Assembly (NCBI RefSeq): GCF_004322855.1
Contig: NZ_CP036402.1
Span: 1,984,001 to 2,048,000 of the forward strand
Direction of reading: 5' to 3'
Length of the DNA stretch: 64,000 nt
Source of the DNA: Egibacter rhizosphaerae
GTDB lineage: Bacteria > Actinomycetota > Nitriliruptoria > Euzebyales > Egibacteraceae
Every line of letters starts with the position of its first letter. The first letter of the stretch is position 1. Both the position numbers and the translations under genes were made by a program. Positions 42,896-51,479 of this stretch are shown here, one piece after another. The notes under the pieces were generated by a model that saw only the letters and a list, made by a program, of their open reading frames with translations, ran no database searches and was not told where the DNA came from.

Positions 42896-43674
42896 CGGCG
42901 CAACACCCGCCCCACCACCCGAGCCGCCGCGACGCCACCGACGACGGTGAGGCCGGCCAGCACGGCGAGATGCGCGGCGGCCGGCCAGGTCGTCGGGGCC
43001 CCGAGCGCGGCCAGGCGGGCCAGCTCCGCGCCGTGCCAGAGGGGGGAGACCGCCGCGATCGGCTGCACGGCGTCCGGCAGCCGGTCGATCGGGAAGAAGG
43101 TCCCGCTGAACAGGAACAGCGGGATGATCGCGAACCGGAACAGCGTGGTCAGCGCTTCGCCGTTGCGCACGAGCGCGGTGAACGTCGCGATCGGACCCGC
43201 GAAGGCGGTCGCCACGAGCACCCCCACGGGGATCGCCACGAGTGCCCGAAGGGGCTCGATCACGCCGAAAACGACGATCACGACTCCGATGATGGCGCCG
43301 GCGAGCACGGCCCGGCAGATCACCCACCCGAGGTGGCCGAGCACGATGTCGCGCGGCCGCACGGGCGTGGCGATCGTCGCGTGGTACGTCTTCTGCCACT
43401 CGAGGCCGACCATCACGGGCCAGAGCGACTCGGCCGCGGCGAGCTGCATCGCGACCGCGACCATCAGCCCCGGCGCGAGGAACGCGAGGTAGGAGCCGCC
43501 GGGCAGCCCCGCGGCCTCGCCGGGGTCGACGACCGCGCCGACCCCGTAGCCCACCGCGAGGAGGTAGAGCAGCGGGTTGGCGGCATTGCTGACCACGACG
43601 CTGCGGAAGGTTCGGCGCGCCGCGATCGCGCGGCCCTCGAGGACGCGCAGGGCGGGAGCGAGCGTGGCGGCCAC
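42892..43674 (-). CDS. ABC-2 type export permease, subunit 1
   Basis: 260 residues, six helices; FRSVVVSNAANPLLYLLAVGYGVGAVV, GLEWQKTYHATIATPVRPRDIVLGH and LFLFSGTFFPIDRLPDAVQPIAAVSPLWHGAELARL parallel the second permease, so the two are paralogues from an old duplication. Starts eight bases after the ATPase stop in a three-gene operon. Substrate unknown. Confidence 0.87.
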   Translation of the reverse strand: MAATLAPALRVLEGRAIAARRTFRSVVVSNAANPLLYLLAVGYGVGAVVDPGEAAGLPGGSYLAFLAPGLMVAVAMQLAAAESLWPVMVGLEWQKTYHATIATPVRPRDIVLGHLGWVICRAVLAGAIIGVVIVVFGVIEPLRALVAIPVGVLVATAFAGPIATFTALVRNGEALTTLFRFAIIPLFLFSGTFFPIDRLPDAVQPIAAVSPLWHGAELARLAALGAPTTWPAAAHLAVLAGLTVVGGVAAARVVGRVLRR

Positions 43675-43682
43675 TGAAGCCC

Positions 43683-44666
43683 CTAGTCCACCAGGGTGCG
43701 GCCGGTCAGCCGCAGGAAGACGTCCTCGAGGCTCGCGCGGCGGGCGAAGATCCCTGCGCGGGCGAGGCCACGTTCGACGAGTGCGGCGGCCGTCTTGTCG
43801 CTGTCGCCGGTGTAGATGAGCACCCGGTCGGGCAGCACCTCGATCGTCTCGACGAGCCCGTCGAGGGCCGTCCGGTCGAGTTCGTCGCTGGGGACGTGCA
43901 GCTCGACGACCTCGCGGCCGGCGTGCACGGCGATCAGCTCGGCCGGGGTGCCCTCGGCGACGATCCGGGCGTGGTCCATGATCACGAGCCGGTCGCAGAG
44001 CTGCTCGGCCTCGTCCATGTAGTGGGTCGTGAGGATGAGCGTCGCACCGCCGCGCTTGAGCCGCCGCAGCCGGTCCCAGAGGAGGTTGCGCGCCTGTGGG
44101 TCGAGCCCGGTCGTCGGCTCGTCGAGCAGGATCAGGTCCGGACGGTTGACCAGACCCCGCGCGATGACCAGCCGCCGCTTCATGCCGCCGGACAGGTACT
44201 CCGCCTTGGCGCCGCGGCGATCGGTCAGCTCCGCGAACTCGAGCAGCTCGGTGATCCGCGGGCGCAACTCGCGGCGCGGAAGGCCGAAGTAGCGGCCGTA
44301 GATGAGCAGGTTCTCCTCGACGGTCAGCTGCGGGTCGAGGTTGTTCTCCTGCGGCACGACGCCCAGGCGCGCGCGGATCGCCTCGCCGTCGGTGTCCGGA
44401 TCCTCACCGAGGACCCGCAGGTCGCCGCCGGAGCGGGGGGACATCGCGGCGACCATCCGCATCGTCGACGACTTGCCCGCGCCGTTCGGACCGAGGAAGG
44501 CGAAGGACTCCCCCCGGAACACGTCCGCGTCGATGCCGTCGACCGCGACCAGGTCGCCATACCGCTTCTCGAGGCCGCGCGCGGAGATCGCGTCGCCGCG
44601 CGCAGCCTCCCCCGTCGATCGCGGCACGAGCCCCCCTTCTCGAACCAACCCGTTCCAACAGCCCAC
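43683..44666 (-). CDS. ABC exporter ATPase (NodI/DrrA-like)
   Basis: 327 residues from ATG 44666; a GTG at 44627 behind a G-rich sequence is an alternative start that would drop a poorly conserved 13-residue leader. Walker A GPNGAGKSS, Q-loop VPQENNLDPQLTVEENLL, signature LSGGMKRRLVIARGL, Walker B LILLDEPTTGLDP, H-loop LTTHYMDEAEQL. The C-terminal ~90 residues include the SLEDVFLRLTG motif of DrrA/NodI-type exporters. Drives the two permeases downstream. Divergent from a TSUP permease gene. Confidence 0.9.
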   Translation of the reverse strand: MGCWNGLVREGGLVPRSTGEAARGDAISARGLEKRYGDLVAVDGIDADVFRGESFAFLGPNGAGKSSTMRMVAAMSPRSGGDLRVLGEDPDTDGEAIRARLGVVPQENNLDPQLTVEENLLIYGRYFGLPRRELRPRITELLEFAELTDRRGAKAEYLSGGMKRRLVIARGLVNRPDLILLDEPTTGLDPQARNLLWDRLRRLKRGGATLILTTHYMDEAEQLCDRLVIMDHARIVAEGTPAELIAVHAGREVVELHVPSDELDRTALDGLVETIEVLPDRVLIYTGDSDKTAAALVERGLARAGIFARRASLEDVFLRLTGRTLVD

Positions 44667-44675
44667 GGCCGGCGT

Positions 44676-44710
44676 GCGAGCCTAGCAGTGCGCCCCCTCG
44701 CTAGGCTCGC
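44676..44710. promoter_or_regulatory. 11-bp inverted repeat carrying two divergent -10 boxes
   Basis: GCGAGCCTAGC (44676-44686) and GCTAGGCTCGC (44700-44710) are perfect inverted repeats separated by 13 bases. Each arm carries TAGGCT, a TAnnnT -10 hexamer, facing outward: one toward the ABC operon, one toward the TSUP gene. The site could therefore be a pair of divergent promoters or an operator for both. Confidence 0.6.
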
Positions 44711-44745
44711 CCTTTCGGATGAGACCCACGCTCCGAGGAGGACGG

Positions 44746-45492
44746 GTGCCCGAGGATCCCACGCTGCTGGGGCTTCCCCCGCTGGGCGTCGTCGCAGTGA
44801 GCGTCGTGGTGGCCTGCGCGGCGATCGTGCAGGGCACCGTCGGCATCGGGTTCGGGATCGTGCTCGTGCCGGCGCTCGCGCTGCTCGCGCCCACGGCCCT
44901 GCCGGCGACCCCGCTGCTGTTGGCGGTCGCGCTGACCGCGCTGACGGCGCGCAGGGAGCGCAGCGCGATCGATCGTGACGGCTTCCCCGCGCTGCTGGCC
45001 GGCCGCCTCGTGGGCACCGTCATCGCCGTCGTGGTGCTACTGGCCGTCACCGAAGCCCTCCTCGAGGTCCTCTTCGGGACGGTGATCCTGGGGGTGGTCG
45101 CGCTCAACGTCGCCCGCCCCCGGGTCCCGGTCACACGCACGACCCGCCTGCTGGCGGGCACCGGGTCGGGATTGTTCGCGACGACGGCGGCGATCGGGGG
45201 GCCGCCGGTGGCCCTGCTCTACCAGCATCGCCCGGGCCCCGAGGTCCGGAGCACCCTGGCCGCGCTGTTCTTCATCGGCACCCTACTGTCCCTCGCTGGT
45301 CTGTCCGTGGCCGGCCGTCTGCAACTCGACCACGCCCTGCTCGCGTTGGTCCTGCTGCCGGCGCTGCTTGCCGGTTTCGCGGTCAGTCGCCCGCTTCGGC
45401 GATGGCTCGACGGAGGGTGGCTACGACTTGCGGTGCTCGCCTTCGCCGCCATCGGCGGTGTGCTGGCGATCGCTCGCGGCCTCGGCGGTTGA
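44746..45492 (+). CDS. TSUP (TauE/SafE) family permease 1
   Basis: 248 residues from GTG 44746, preferred because GAGGAGG lies four bases upstream; ATG 44719 would add nine residues. Eight or so membrane helices in two repeats with VQGTVGIGFGIVLVPALALL and GLFATTAAIGGPPVALLYQ, the paired glycine-rich motifs of TauE/SafE. Members export or import sulfur-containing anions such as sulfite or taurine derivatives. Its 3' end overlaps the convergent YihY-like gene by 72 bases. Confidence 0.82.
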   Translation: MPEDPTLLGLPPLGVVAVSVVVACAAIVQGTVGIGFGIVLVPALALLAPTALPATPLLLAVALTALTARRERSAIDRDGFPALLAGRLVGTVIAVVVLLAVTEALLEVLFGTVILGVVALNVARPRVPVTRTTRLLAGTGSGLFATTAAIGGPPVALLYQHRPGPEVRSTLAALFFIGTLLSLAGLSVAGRLQLDHALLALVLLPALLAGFAVSRPLRRWLDGGWLRLAVLAFAAIGGVLAIARGLGG

Positions 45493-46332
45493 GCGGGCCG
45501 CTACGAGGCCGGGCTCCGGGGGTGGCCCTTCGCGTCGGGCCCGCAGCACGTCGATCAGCGCGCCCAGCAGGAGCAGCACGCAGCACGCCTGCAACCAGAT
45601 GAGTGCCGCGACGATGCTGCCGATCCCGGAGAGGGTGGGGTTCAGCGTGAGACCCCCGCCGACCACGCGCCCCACCACCGCGGAGAGCAGCAGGATCGCA
45701 CCGACCGCGAACAGGGAGCCCGGCGTCACGAGGCGGCGATCGACGGGGGGAGCGTCGGGAGCGATGCGGTAGGCGGCCGCGACCGCGACGGCGGTCACCG
45801 CTCCCGCCACCGCGACCCGCACGAGGGTGCCCAGCGGGGTGGCCCACGCCGGCAGCTGTCCGGGCAACAACAACTCCTGCACGGCCTCACCCACGACGAG
45901 CAGGACGAGCAACGCGAGGAGTGCGAGCGCGCCGATCACCACCAGCACGAGCGCCGCTCCGAGACGACGCAGCCCGCGCCGCCACGGGTCCACCCCACGG
46001 ATGATGGTGAGCGCCCGTCCCAGCGCGGCCGCGGCGCCGGTCGCCGCCCACAGACCGATGAGCGTGCCGAGCGCGATCGCGCCCCCGGCACCGGCGCGCG
46101 CACGATCCACCGCGTCCGCGATGGGCTGCTCCGCGATCTCCACGATCTGCGCCGGGACCACCTCGATCCGCTCGAGCACGGCGACGACGCTCGCCCCGTC
46201 CACAACGAGGACGAGGACGCTCACGCCCGCCAGCAGCGCGGGAAAGAACGCGAGCACGATCCGGAAGGCGACCGCGGACGCCAGGTGCACGAGGTCGACG
46301 TCGCGGGCGGCGCGCAGGGTCGCTCGGATCAT
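45421..46332 (-). CDS. YihY/UPF0761 family membrane protein
   Basis: 303 residues from ATG 46332, chosen for GAGAGAGGG just upstream; an ATG at 46359 is also in frame. Six membrane helices with the family pattern DVDLVHLASAVAFRIVLAFFPALLAG, VDPWRRGLRRLGAALVLVVIG, APDAPPVDRRLVTPGSLFAVGAILLLSAVVGRVV and LNPTLSGIGSIVAALIWLQACCVLLLLGALID. Formerly misnamed ribonuclease BN. Function uncertain. The last 24 codons overlap the TSUP gene on the other strand. Confidence 0.82.
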   Translation of the reverse strand: MIRATLRAARDVDLVHLASAVAFRIVLAFFPALLAGVSVLVLVVDGASVVAVLERIEVVPAQIVEIAEQPIADAVDRARAGAGGAIALGTLIGLWAATGAAAALGRALTIIRGVDPWRRGLRRLGAALVLVVIGALALLALLVLLVVGEAVQELLLPGQLPAWATPLGTLVRVAVAGAVTAVAVAAAYRIAPDAPPVDRRLVTPGSLFAVGAILLLSAVVGRVVGGGLTLNPTLSGIGSIVAALIWLQACCVLLLLGALIDVLRARREGPPPEPGLVAARSTAEAASDRQHTADGGEGEHRKS

Positions 46333-46566
46333 GTCCCTCTCTCGCTTCGCGACCCGCATGGAGCGGTCATCTCACTCCGCATTGTGCAGGACTTGAGGCC
46401 CCGTCGGTCCCGACCGTGTTTTCCAGCTATCCACCATCGGCGCGCTGGAGCCGACGAACCGCCGCGGGCATGGTGCATCCGGCGCCATGCCCCGGCGGGG
46501 TGCGCATCGGGTCGGGACCGCGCAGGCCGATGCCCCCGCGCTCGCCATCATCAACGGAGAAGACCC

Positions 46567-48762
46567 ATGCTTGCCAGGACACTGCCGGCCCCGGGAATCC
46601 GCCGGCGCGCCACGGTCACGGTGCTCGCGCTCGGCGCCGTCGGCGCGGCCGTCGCGCTCGGCGCCGAGCCGGCCACCGCCGACGACGCGGCCGATTCCGA
46701 CCACGAGATCTGGGCGCTCGACCAGGGCGAGGACCTCAACCGCATCCACGTCCACGACCCCGACCTCGCCGAGGGCGACGTCATCGACTTCGAGGGCCAC
46801 GAGGACGACGTCACCACCCCCCACATGATCGCGTTCGACTCGAGCCACGAGTACGCGGTCGTCGCGAGCACCGCCTCGGGCACCGTGTCGATCATCCGCA
46901 CCGATGACCGTGCGGTCGTGGAGACGATCGAGACCGGCGCGGGAGCCCACATGGCCTCGTTCGCGCCGGGGGACGAGTCGATCTGGGTCGCCAACATCCA
47001 CGAGGCGACCTTCAGCGAGATCACCGCCGACCTCGACGCCGAGGAGTTCGCGGTCGACCGCGAGCTGGACGTACTCGACTCCGAACCGTGGCTCGCCGAG
47101 TTCGCCGACGTCGAGGGCGGCGGCGCAGGCGCACGCGTCGACGGGTTCGACGAGATCGAGGAGATCCCCGACGACGCCGAGAGCGTCCCGACGCCGGTCT
47201 GCCACGAGTACACCGCCGACGGGCAGTACGCCTATCTCACCCTCGGGCCGGGCGCCGGCGGCCTCGTCGTGGTCGACATCGCCGCCGACGAGCCCGAGAT
47301 CGTCGAGGTGTTCGAGCGCGACGACGTGAAGGCGAACTGCGGCCTCGCCCGCTCCGCGGACGGGCAGAAGATCTACGCGAACTGGGGCGACCCCGGCACC
47401 CCGATCGACGGTGACGACCCCGCTGCGGGGGTCGAGGAGGACGAGACCGGCGAGTGGTACGTCTTCGATACGAGCGACCACTCGCTGATCGCCGCCAGCG
47501 ACGACGTGCGCGGCGTCGACGCCCACGGCGTCCGGCTGCACCCGGCCGGTGACGCGCTCTGGCAGGTCAACCGCGGCACCGGGGAGGGCGTCGTCGTCGA
47601 CACCGACACCGACGAGATCGTCGACGAGATCGAGGACACCGGGGGTACGCCCGACATCGTGGACTTCTCGCCCGACGGGGAGCACTTCTACGTGTCCTTG
47701 CGTGGCCCGAACCCCATCTCGGGCGCGGCGCACGTCGCGTTCGGCGAGAACCCCGGGTTCTCGGTGCTCGACGGGGAAACCGGTGAACCGATCGACACGG
47801 TCCACCCCGCCGAGGAGGACGAGGACGAGTTCGAGCGCAGCGACTTCCACGGGCTGGGCGTGCGCGTCGCCGACCCGGCCACCCGGATCGCCGGCGCGGA
47901 CCGTGTCGCGACCGCGGTCGCCGTTTCGCGGGACGACTTCGACGACGGCGCGGCCGACGGGGCCGTGCTCGCCCGCGCGGACGACTTCCCCGACGCGCTC
48001 ACCGGCGCGCCGCTCGCTGAGTCGGTCGGCGGGCCGCTGCTGCTCAGCGCGTCGAACGAGCTGTCGGCCGAGACCGCCGACGAGCTCGAGCGCGTCCTCG
48101 ACGACGCGACCGTGCGCCTGCTGGGTGGCACGGCCGCGCTCTCCGAGCAGGTCGAGGCCGACGTCGAGGCGCTCGACGTCGACGTGGAACGGCACGCCGG
48201 GGCCACGCGGTACCAGACCGCGCTCGAGGTCGCGGCCGAGCTCGACGACCCCTCGACACGGCTGATCGCCACCGGCGAGGACTTCCCCGACGCCATCGCC
48301 GCGGGTGCGGCCGCGGGACACACGGACGCCGCGGTGATCCTCACCCGCCCCGAGGAGCCGCCCGAGGCGGTGCAGGACTACCTCGTCGAGAACGAGGGTG
48401 AGCAGTGGGCGATCGGAGGTCCAGCGGCCGAGGCGCACCCCGACGCCGAGGCGCTGGTCGGCGAGACCCGGCACGAGACCGCGCTCGAGGTCGCCGAGGC
48501 GTTCTTCGACGACCCGGACTTCGTGGGCCTCGCTCGCAGCGACGAGTTCCCCGATGCCCTCGCCGGGGGGCCGAACGCTGCGGCCGCCGGGGGGCCGGTG
48601 CTGCTCACCCCGAGCAGTGCGCTGCAAGACGGCGTCGGCGAGTACGTCTGTGACACCCTCGACGTCGGCGACACGGCCGTCGCCTACGGCGGCCCCGCGG
48701 CGTTGAGCGAGGACATCCTGCGCGCCGGCACCGCACGGCTGCACGGCGCCGGCTGCGAGTAG
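46567..48762 (+). CDS. Secreted beta-propeller protein with CWB2 cell-wall-binding repeats
   Basis: 731 residues from ATG 46567, GGAGAAG five bases upstream. A twin-Arg-like basic start (RRRATVTVLALGAVGAAVALGAEPATADD) forms a signal peptide. Residues ~40-430 are a YVTN/WD-like propeller (MIAFDSSHEYAVVASTASGTVSIIRTDD, LHPAGDALWQVNRGTGEGVVVDT, FSPDGEHFYVSL). From ~440 three CWB2 (PF04122-type) repeats follow, each with RIAGADRVATAVAVS, DDFPDALTGAPLA and LLGGTAALS patterns. CWB2 repeats anchor proteins to secondary cell-wall polymers. Very acidic throughout, which suggests a salt-adapted exterior. Ligand of the propeller is unknown. Confidence 0.9.
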   Translation: MLARTLPAPGIRRRATVTVLALGAVGAAVALGAEPATADDAADSDHEIWALDQGEDLNRIHVHDPDLAEGDVIDFEGHEDDVTTPHMIAFDSSHEYAVVASTASGTVSIIRTDDRAVVETIETGAGAHMASFAPGDESIWVANIHEATFSEITADLDAEEFAVDRELDVLDSEPWLAEFADVEGGGAGARVDGFDEIEEIPDDAESVPTPVCHEYTADGQYAYLTLGPGAGGLVVVDIAADEPEIVEVFERDDVKANCGLARSADGQKIYANWGDPGTPIDGDDPAAGVEEDETGEWYVFDTSDHSLIAASDDVRGVDAHGVRLHPAGDALWQVNRGTGEGVVVDTDTDEIVDEIEDTGGTPDIVDFSPDGEHFYVSLRGPNPISGAAHVAFGENPGFSVLDGETGEPIDTVHPAEEDEDEFERSDFHGLGVRVADPATRIAGADRVATAVAVSRDDFDDGAADGAVLARADDFPDALTGAPLAESVGGPLLLSASNELSAETADELERVLDDATVRLLGGTAALSEQVEADVEALDVDVERHAGATRYQTALEVAAELDDPSTRLIATGEDFPDAIAAGAAAGHTDAAVILTRPEEPPEAVQDYLVENEGEQWAIGGPAAEAHPDAEALVGETRHETALEVAEAFFDDPDFVGLARSDEFPDALAGGPNAAAAGGPVLLTPSSALQDGVGEYVCDTLDVGDTAVAYGGPAALSEDILRAGTARLHGAGCE

Positions 48763-48772
48763 CGGCGGAGGC

Positions 48773-48802
48773 CGTGGGGGCGGCCGACTGGCCGTCCCCA
48801 CG
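48773..48802. terminator. Bidirectional hairpin terminator
   Basis: A 13-bp stem (48773-48785 with 48790-48802, one G-U wobble) closes a GACT tetraloop between two convergent genes, the CWB2 protein and the EF-G-like GTPase. Arms begin CGTGGGG and end CCCCACG. No U-tract on either side. Position and stability make it a good intrinsic-type terminator for both. Confidence 0.65.
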
Positions 48803-48830
48803 CGCGTCGCGCCGCGAGCGCGAGTCGCGC

Positions 48831-50837
48831 TCAACCGATCGCGGCCCCCTCACGCGCGGCGATGCCGGCACCGAGGTGCTCGGGCACGAAATCGTAGTGA
48901 TCGTGGACGATGTCGACCCGCGCCGTGCCGCGCGTGAGGCTGCGCAGTTCGGGCACGTACGTGGTCAGCTCCGCTTGGGGCACGAACCCGTGCACGCGGG
49001 TGCGGTCGAGCGCAGGTCCCGGCCCCGGGATCTGCTCGGAACCCTGGATGCGGCCACGGCGGGCCGAGAGGTTGCCCATGACGTCTCCGACCAGGTCGCC
49101 CGGCACGGTCACCTCGACGTGCATGATCGGCTCCAGCAGGGCGAGCCCCGCCTTCTCGGCGGCGGCGCGGAACGCGAGCGACCCCGCGGCCTGGAAGGCC
49201 ATGTCCGAGCTGTCCACCGAGTGGTGCTTGCCGTCGAGGAGCCGCATCGCGACGTCCACGACGGGATACCCGGCCAGGACGCCGCGGGCCATTGCCTCGA
49301 CGATGCCCTTCTCGACGCTCGGGATGTACTGCCGCGGGATCACGCCTCCCACGATCTCGTTGCTGAAGCGGAACCCCTCGCCCCGCGGCAGGGGCGAGAC
49401 CTCGATCTCGGCGATCCCGTACTGCCCGTGGCCCCCCGACTGTTTGACGTGCTTCCCGACGGCCCGGGCCGTCGCGCGCAGCGTCTCCCGGTAGGCGATC
49501 CGCAGGGGCTCCTCGGTGATGTCGATGCCGAACTTGCGGGCGAGCCGGGCCTGGCTCACGGCGAAGTGCTCCGGACCGTAGGTCGACAGGACGGTCTGTC
49601 CCGTGTCGGGATCGTGCTCGACCTCGAGGGCCGCATCCTCGTCGGCGAGGCGGCTCAACGCCATCGCCAGGCGATCCTCGCTCCCGGGCGCGGCCGGCAC
49701 GATCGCGGTCCGGTGCTGCGGGCGCGGGGCGCGGACCTCCACGACATCGACGGGTTCGCCCGCGGGATGCAGGAGGTCCCCGGTGCGCACGTCCTCGAGC
49801 TTGTTGTAGCGGACGATGGCGCCAGCGGGCGCACGTTTCATCGGCTCCTGTTCGGCCCCCTTCGGGCGCGCTGGGTGGTTGAGCCTGACGGTCGCGCCCG
49901 TACGGGCCACCTGCAGCGTCGTCTCCGCGGTCAACTCGCCGCTCGCGACTCGCACGAGGTTGACCCGACCGACGTACCGGTCGGTGTGGGTCTTGATGAC
50001 GCGCGCCGTGGCCGGCCCGCTCATCTCCGGGGCGGGACCCTCGTCGACGACGAAGTCCGCGAGCCACCGCACCCCGATCGGTGTCGCCACGGAGCCGCAC
50101 AGCAGCGGGAAGAACCCGCAGCCGGCGATGCCGGTCGCGAAGGTCGCGGCGAGCTCCTCGGTACCCGGCGTCTCTCCCTCGAGGTACCGCTCGAGGAGGG
50201 CGTCGTCGTTCTCCACGATCGCCTCGACCAGCAGCTCGCGGTTGCGCTCGGCCTGCTCGCGACGTTCATCGGGCACGTCGACCTCGACGCGCTGGCCGTC
50301 TCGTCGCTCGACCGCGACGAAGCGCAGGAGGTCGATGACCCCCGTGAAGTCGTCGCCCACCCCGATGGGCATGTGCACGGGAGCGAGCGCTTTGCCGTAG
50401 CGCTCGCGGAGCGCCTCGATGTTGCGTTGGTACGCGGCCTGGGGCAGGTCGAACTTGTTCAACCAGAGCAGGCGAGGGATCGCGAGCTCGTCGCACGCCG
50501 CCCAGAGCTCGTCGTGCTGGGCCTGGACGCCGACGCTGGCATCCACGACGAACACGGCGAGGTCCGCGGCGGCCAGAGCGGCGAACGCGTCCCCGAGTGC
50601 CTCCGCACCGCCGGGGGTGTCGACGATCGTGAGGACCCGCTCGCGCCACGGCAGGCTCGCCACGGCGAGGCTCAGCGAATGTCCGCGCTCCCGTTCCTCG
50701 ACCTCGTGGTCCAGGACGCCGTGGCGGCCACGCTCCCCGCCCTCGAGTTCGAGGAGCGCCTCACCCAGAGCGGTCTTGCCCGTCCCGCCGTGGCCCATCA
50801 GCAACAGCGTCCGGTACGCCGAGCGGTTCGTCGACAT
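48831..50837 (-). CDS. EF-G-like GTPase (EF-G2 type)
   Basis: 668 residues. G domain with P-loop GHGGTGKTA (not the AHIDAGKTT of true EF-G), switch II DTPGG, NKFD, then EF-G domains II-V including the ITEEPLRIAYRETLRATARAVGKHVKQSGGHGQYG and HVEVTVPGDLVGDVMGNLSARRGRIQG blocks. The usual DTPGH catalytic histidine is Gly here, so GTP hydrolysis must differ from canonical EF-G, as in other EF-G2 proteins which are not general elongation factors. The role may be ribosome-associated under stress. Monocistronic. Confidence 0.85.
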   Translation of the reverse strand: MSTNRSAYRTLLLMGHGGTGKTALGEALLELEGGERGRHGVLDHEVEERERGHSLSLAVASLPWRERVLTIVDTPGGAEALGDAFAALAAADLAVFVVDASVGVQAQHDELWAACDELAIPRLLWLNKFDLPQAAYQRNIEALRERYGKALAPVHMPIGVGDDFTGVIDLLRFVAVERRDGQRVEVDVPDERREQAERNRELLVEAIVENDDALLERYLEGETPGTEELAATFATGIAGCGFFPLLCGSVATPIGVRWLADFVVDEGPAPEMSGPATARVIKTHTDRYVGRVNLVRVASGELTAETTLQVARTGATVRLNHPARPKGAEQEPMKRAPAGAIVRYNKLEDVRTGDLLHPAGEPVDVVEVRAPRPQHRTAIVPAAPGSEDRLAMALSRLADEDAALEVEHDPDTGQTVLSTYGPEHFAVSQARLARKFGIDITEEPLRIAYRETLRATARAVGKHVKQSGGHGQYGIAEIEVSPLPRGEGFRFSNEIVGGVIPRQYIPSVEKGIVEAMARGVLAGYPVVDVAMRLLDGKHHSVDSSDMAFQAAGSLAFRAAAEKAGLALLEPIMHVEVTVPGDLVGDVMGNLSARRGRIQGSEQIPGPGPALDRTRVHGFVPQAELTTYVPELRSLTRGTARVDIVHDHYDFVPEHLGAGIAAREGAAIG

Positions 50838-50962
50838 GTGGCCCCCGGGGCGTGCGGATGACGACGCGTTGGACCACCAAGGGTAGACCGCCCGGCTGCG
50901 AGGCGGAACCCTCGTACCCGACCGTCAGCCCCGCGGATCGGCGAGCTGCGCGGCCGTCGCCC

Positions 50963-51424
50963 TCACGCGAGACCGGTCTCGAGCGCCGCGCCGACGGTGC
51001 CTGCGAGCTCGCGGACGGCGTCGCGCTCCGCCTCCCCGGGCTGCCCCATGATCTCCACCGGCTCGTGCACCTCGCGCCACTCCAGCGCGCCCGCGATGGA
51101 CTGGACCGCCCGCACCGCACCGGTCGTATCGAGGTTCCCGTGCACGTAGACCGCGTAGGAGCGTCGCTGGGTCGCCTCCAAACACGGGTAGTAGATTCGA
51201 TCGAAGAAGTGTTTGAGCGCTCCCGACATGTACCCGATGTTGGCGGGCGTGCCGAGAACGTAGCCGTCGGCCTCGAGCGCATCGACCTCACTGCACGTCA
51301 GGGCCGGGCGGACGACCGTCTCGAGCCCCTCGAGCAGCTCGTCGCTCGCCCCCTCGACGGCAGCCTCCAACAGTTCCTGGGTCGCCGGGGACGGCGTGTG
51401 GTGGACGATCAGTAACCGGGCCAT
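50963..51424 (-). CDS. Flavodoxin-like / NADPH-dependent FMN reductase family protein
   Basis: 153 residues from ATG 51424. RLLIVHHTPSPATQELLEAAVEGA provides the phosphate-binding loop (TPSPATQ), LEADGYVLGTPANIGYMSGALKHFFDRIYYPC is the flavin-binding stretch typical of this family, and AVYVHGNLDTTGAVRAVQSIAGAL completes the fold. Probably an FMN-binding oxidoreductase of the NAD(P)H:quinone type. No operon partner is evident. Confidence 0.82.
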   Translation of the reverse strand: MARLLIVHHTPSPATQELLEAAVEGASDELLEGLETVVRPALTCSEVDALEADGYVLGTPANIGYMSGALKHFFDRIYYPCLEATQRRSYAVYVHGNLDTTGAVRAVQSIAGALEWREVHEPVEIMGQPGEAERDAVRELAGTVGAALETGLA

Positions 51425-51479
51425 GCCCGCCAGAGTGCGAGGCGATCGGGCCGCCAGCAAGGAGGCGGACGGTGCGGGC

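Noticed and set aside
46372-48834. Long minus-strand frame opposite the CWB2 protein
   Set aside because: Shadow of a gene with clear signal peptide, propeller and CWB2 repeats.
48774-50861. Long plus-strand frame opposite the EF-G-like gene
   Set aside because: Antisense of a complete GTPase; composition is His/Arg/Asp-rich without any motif.
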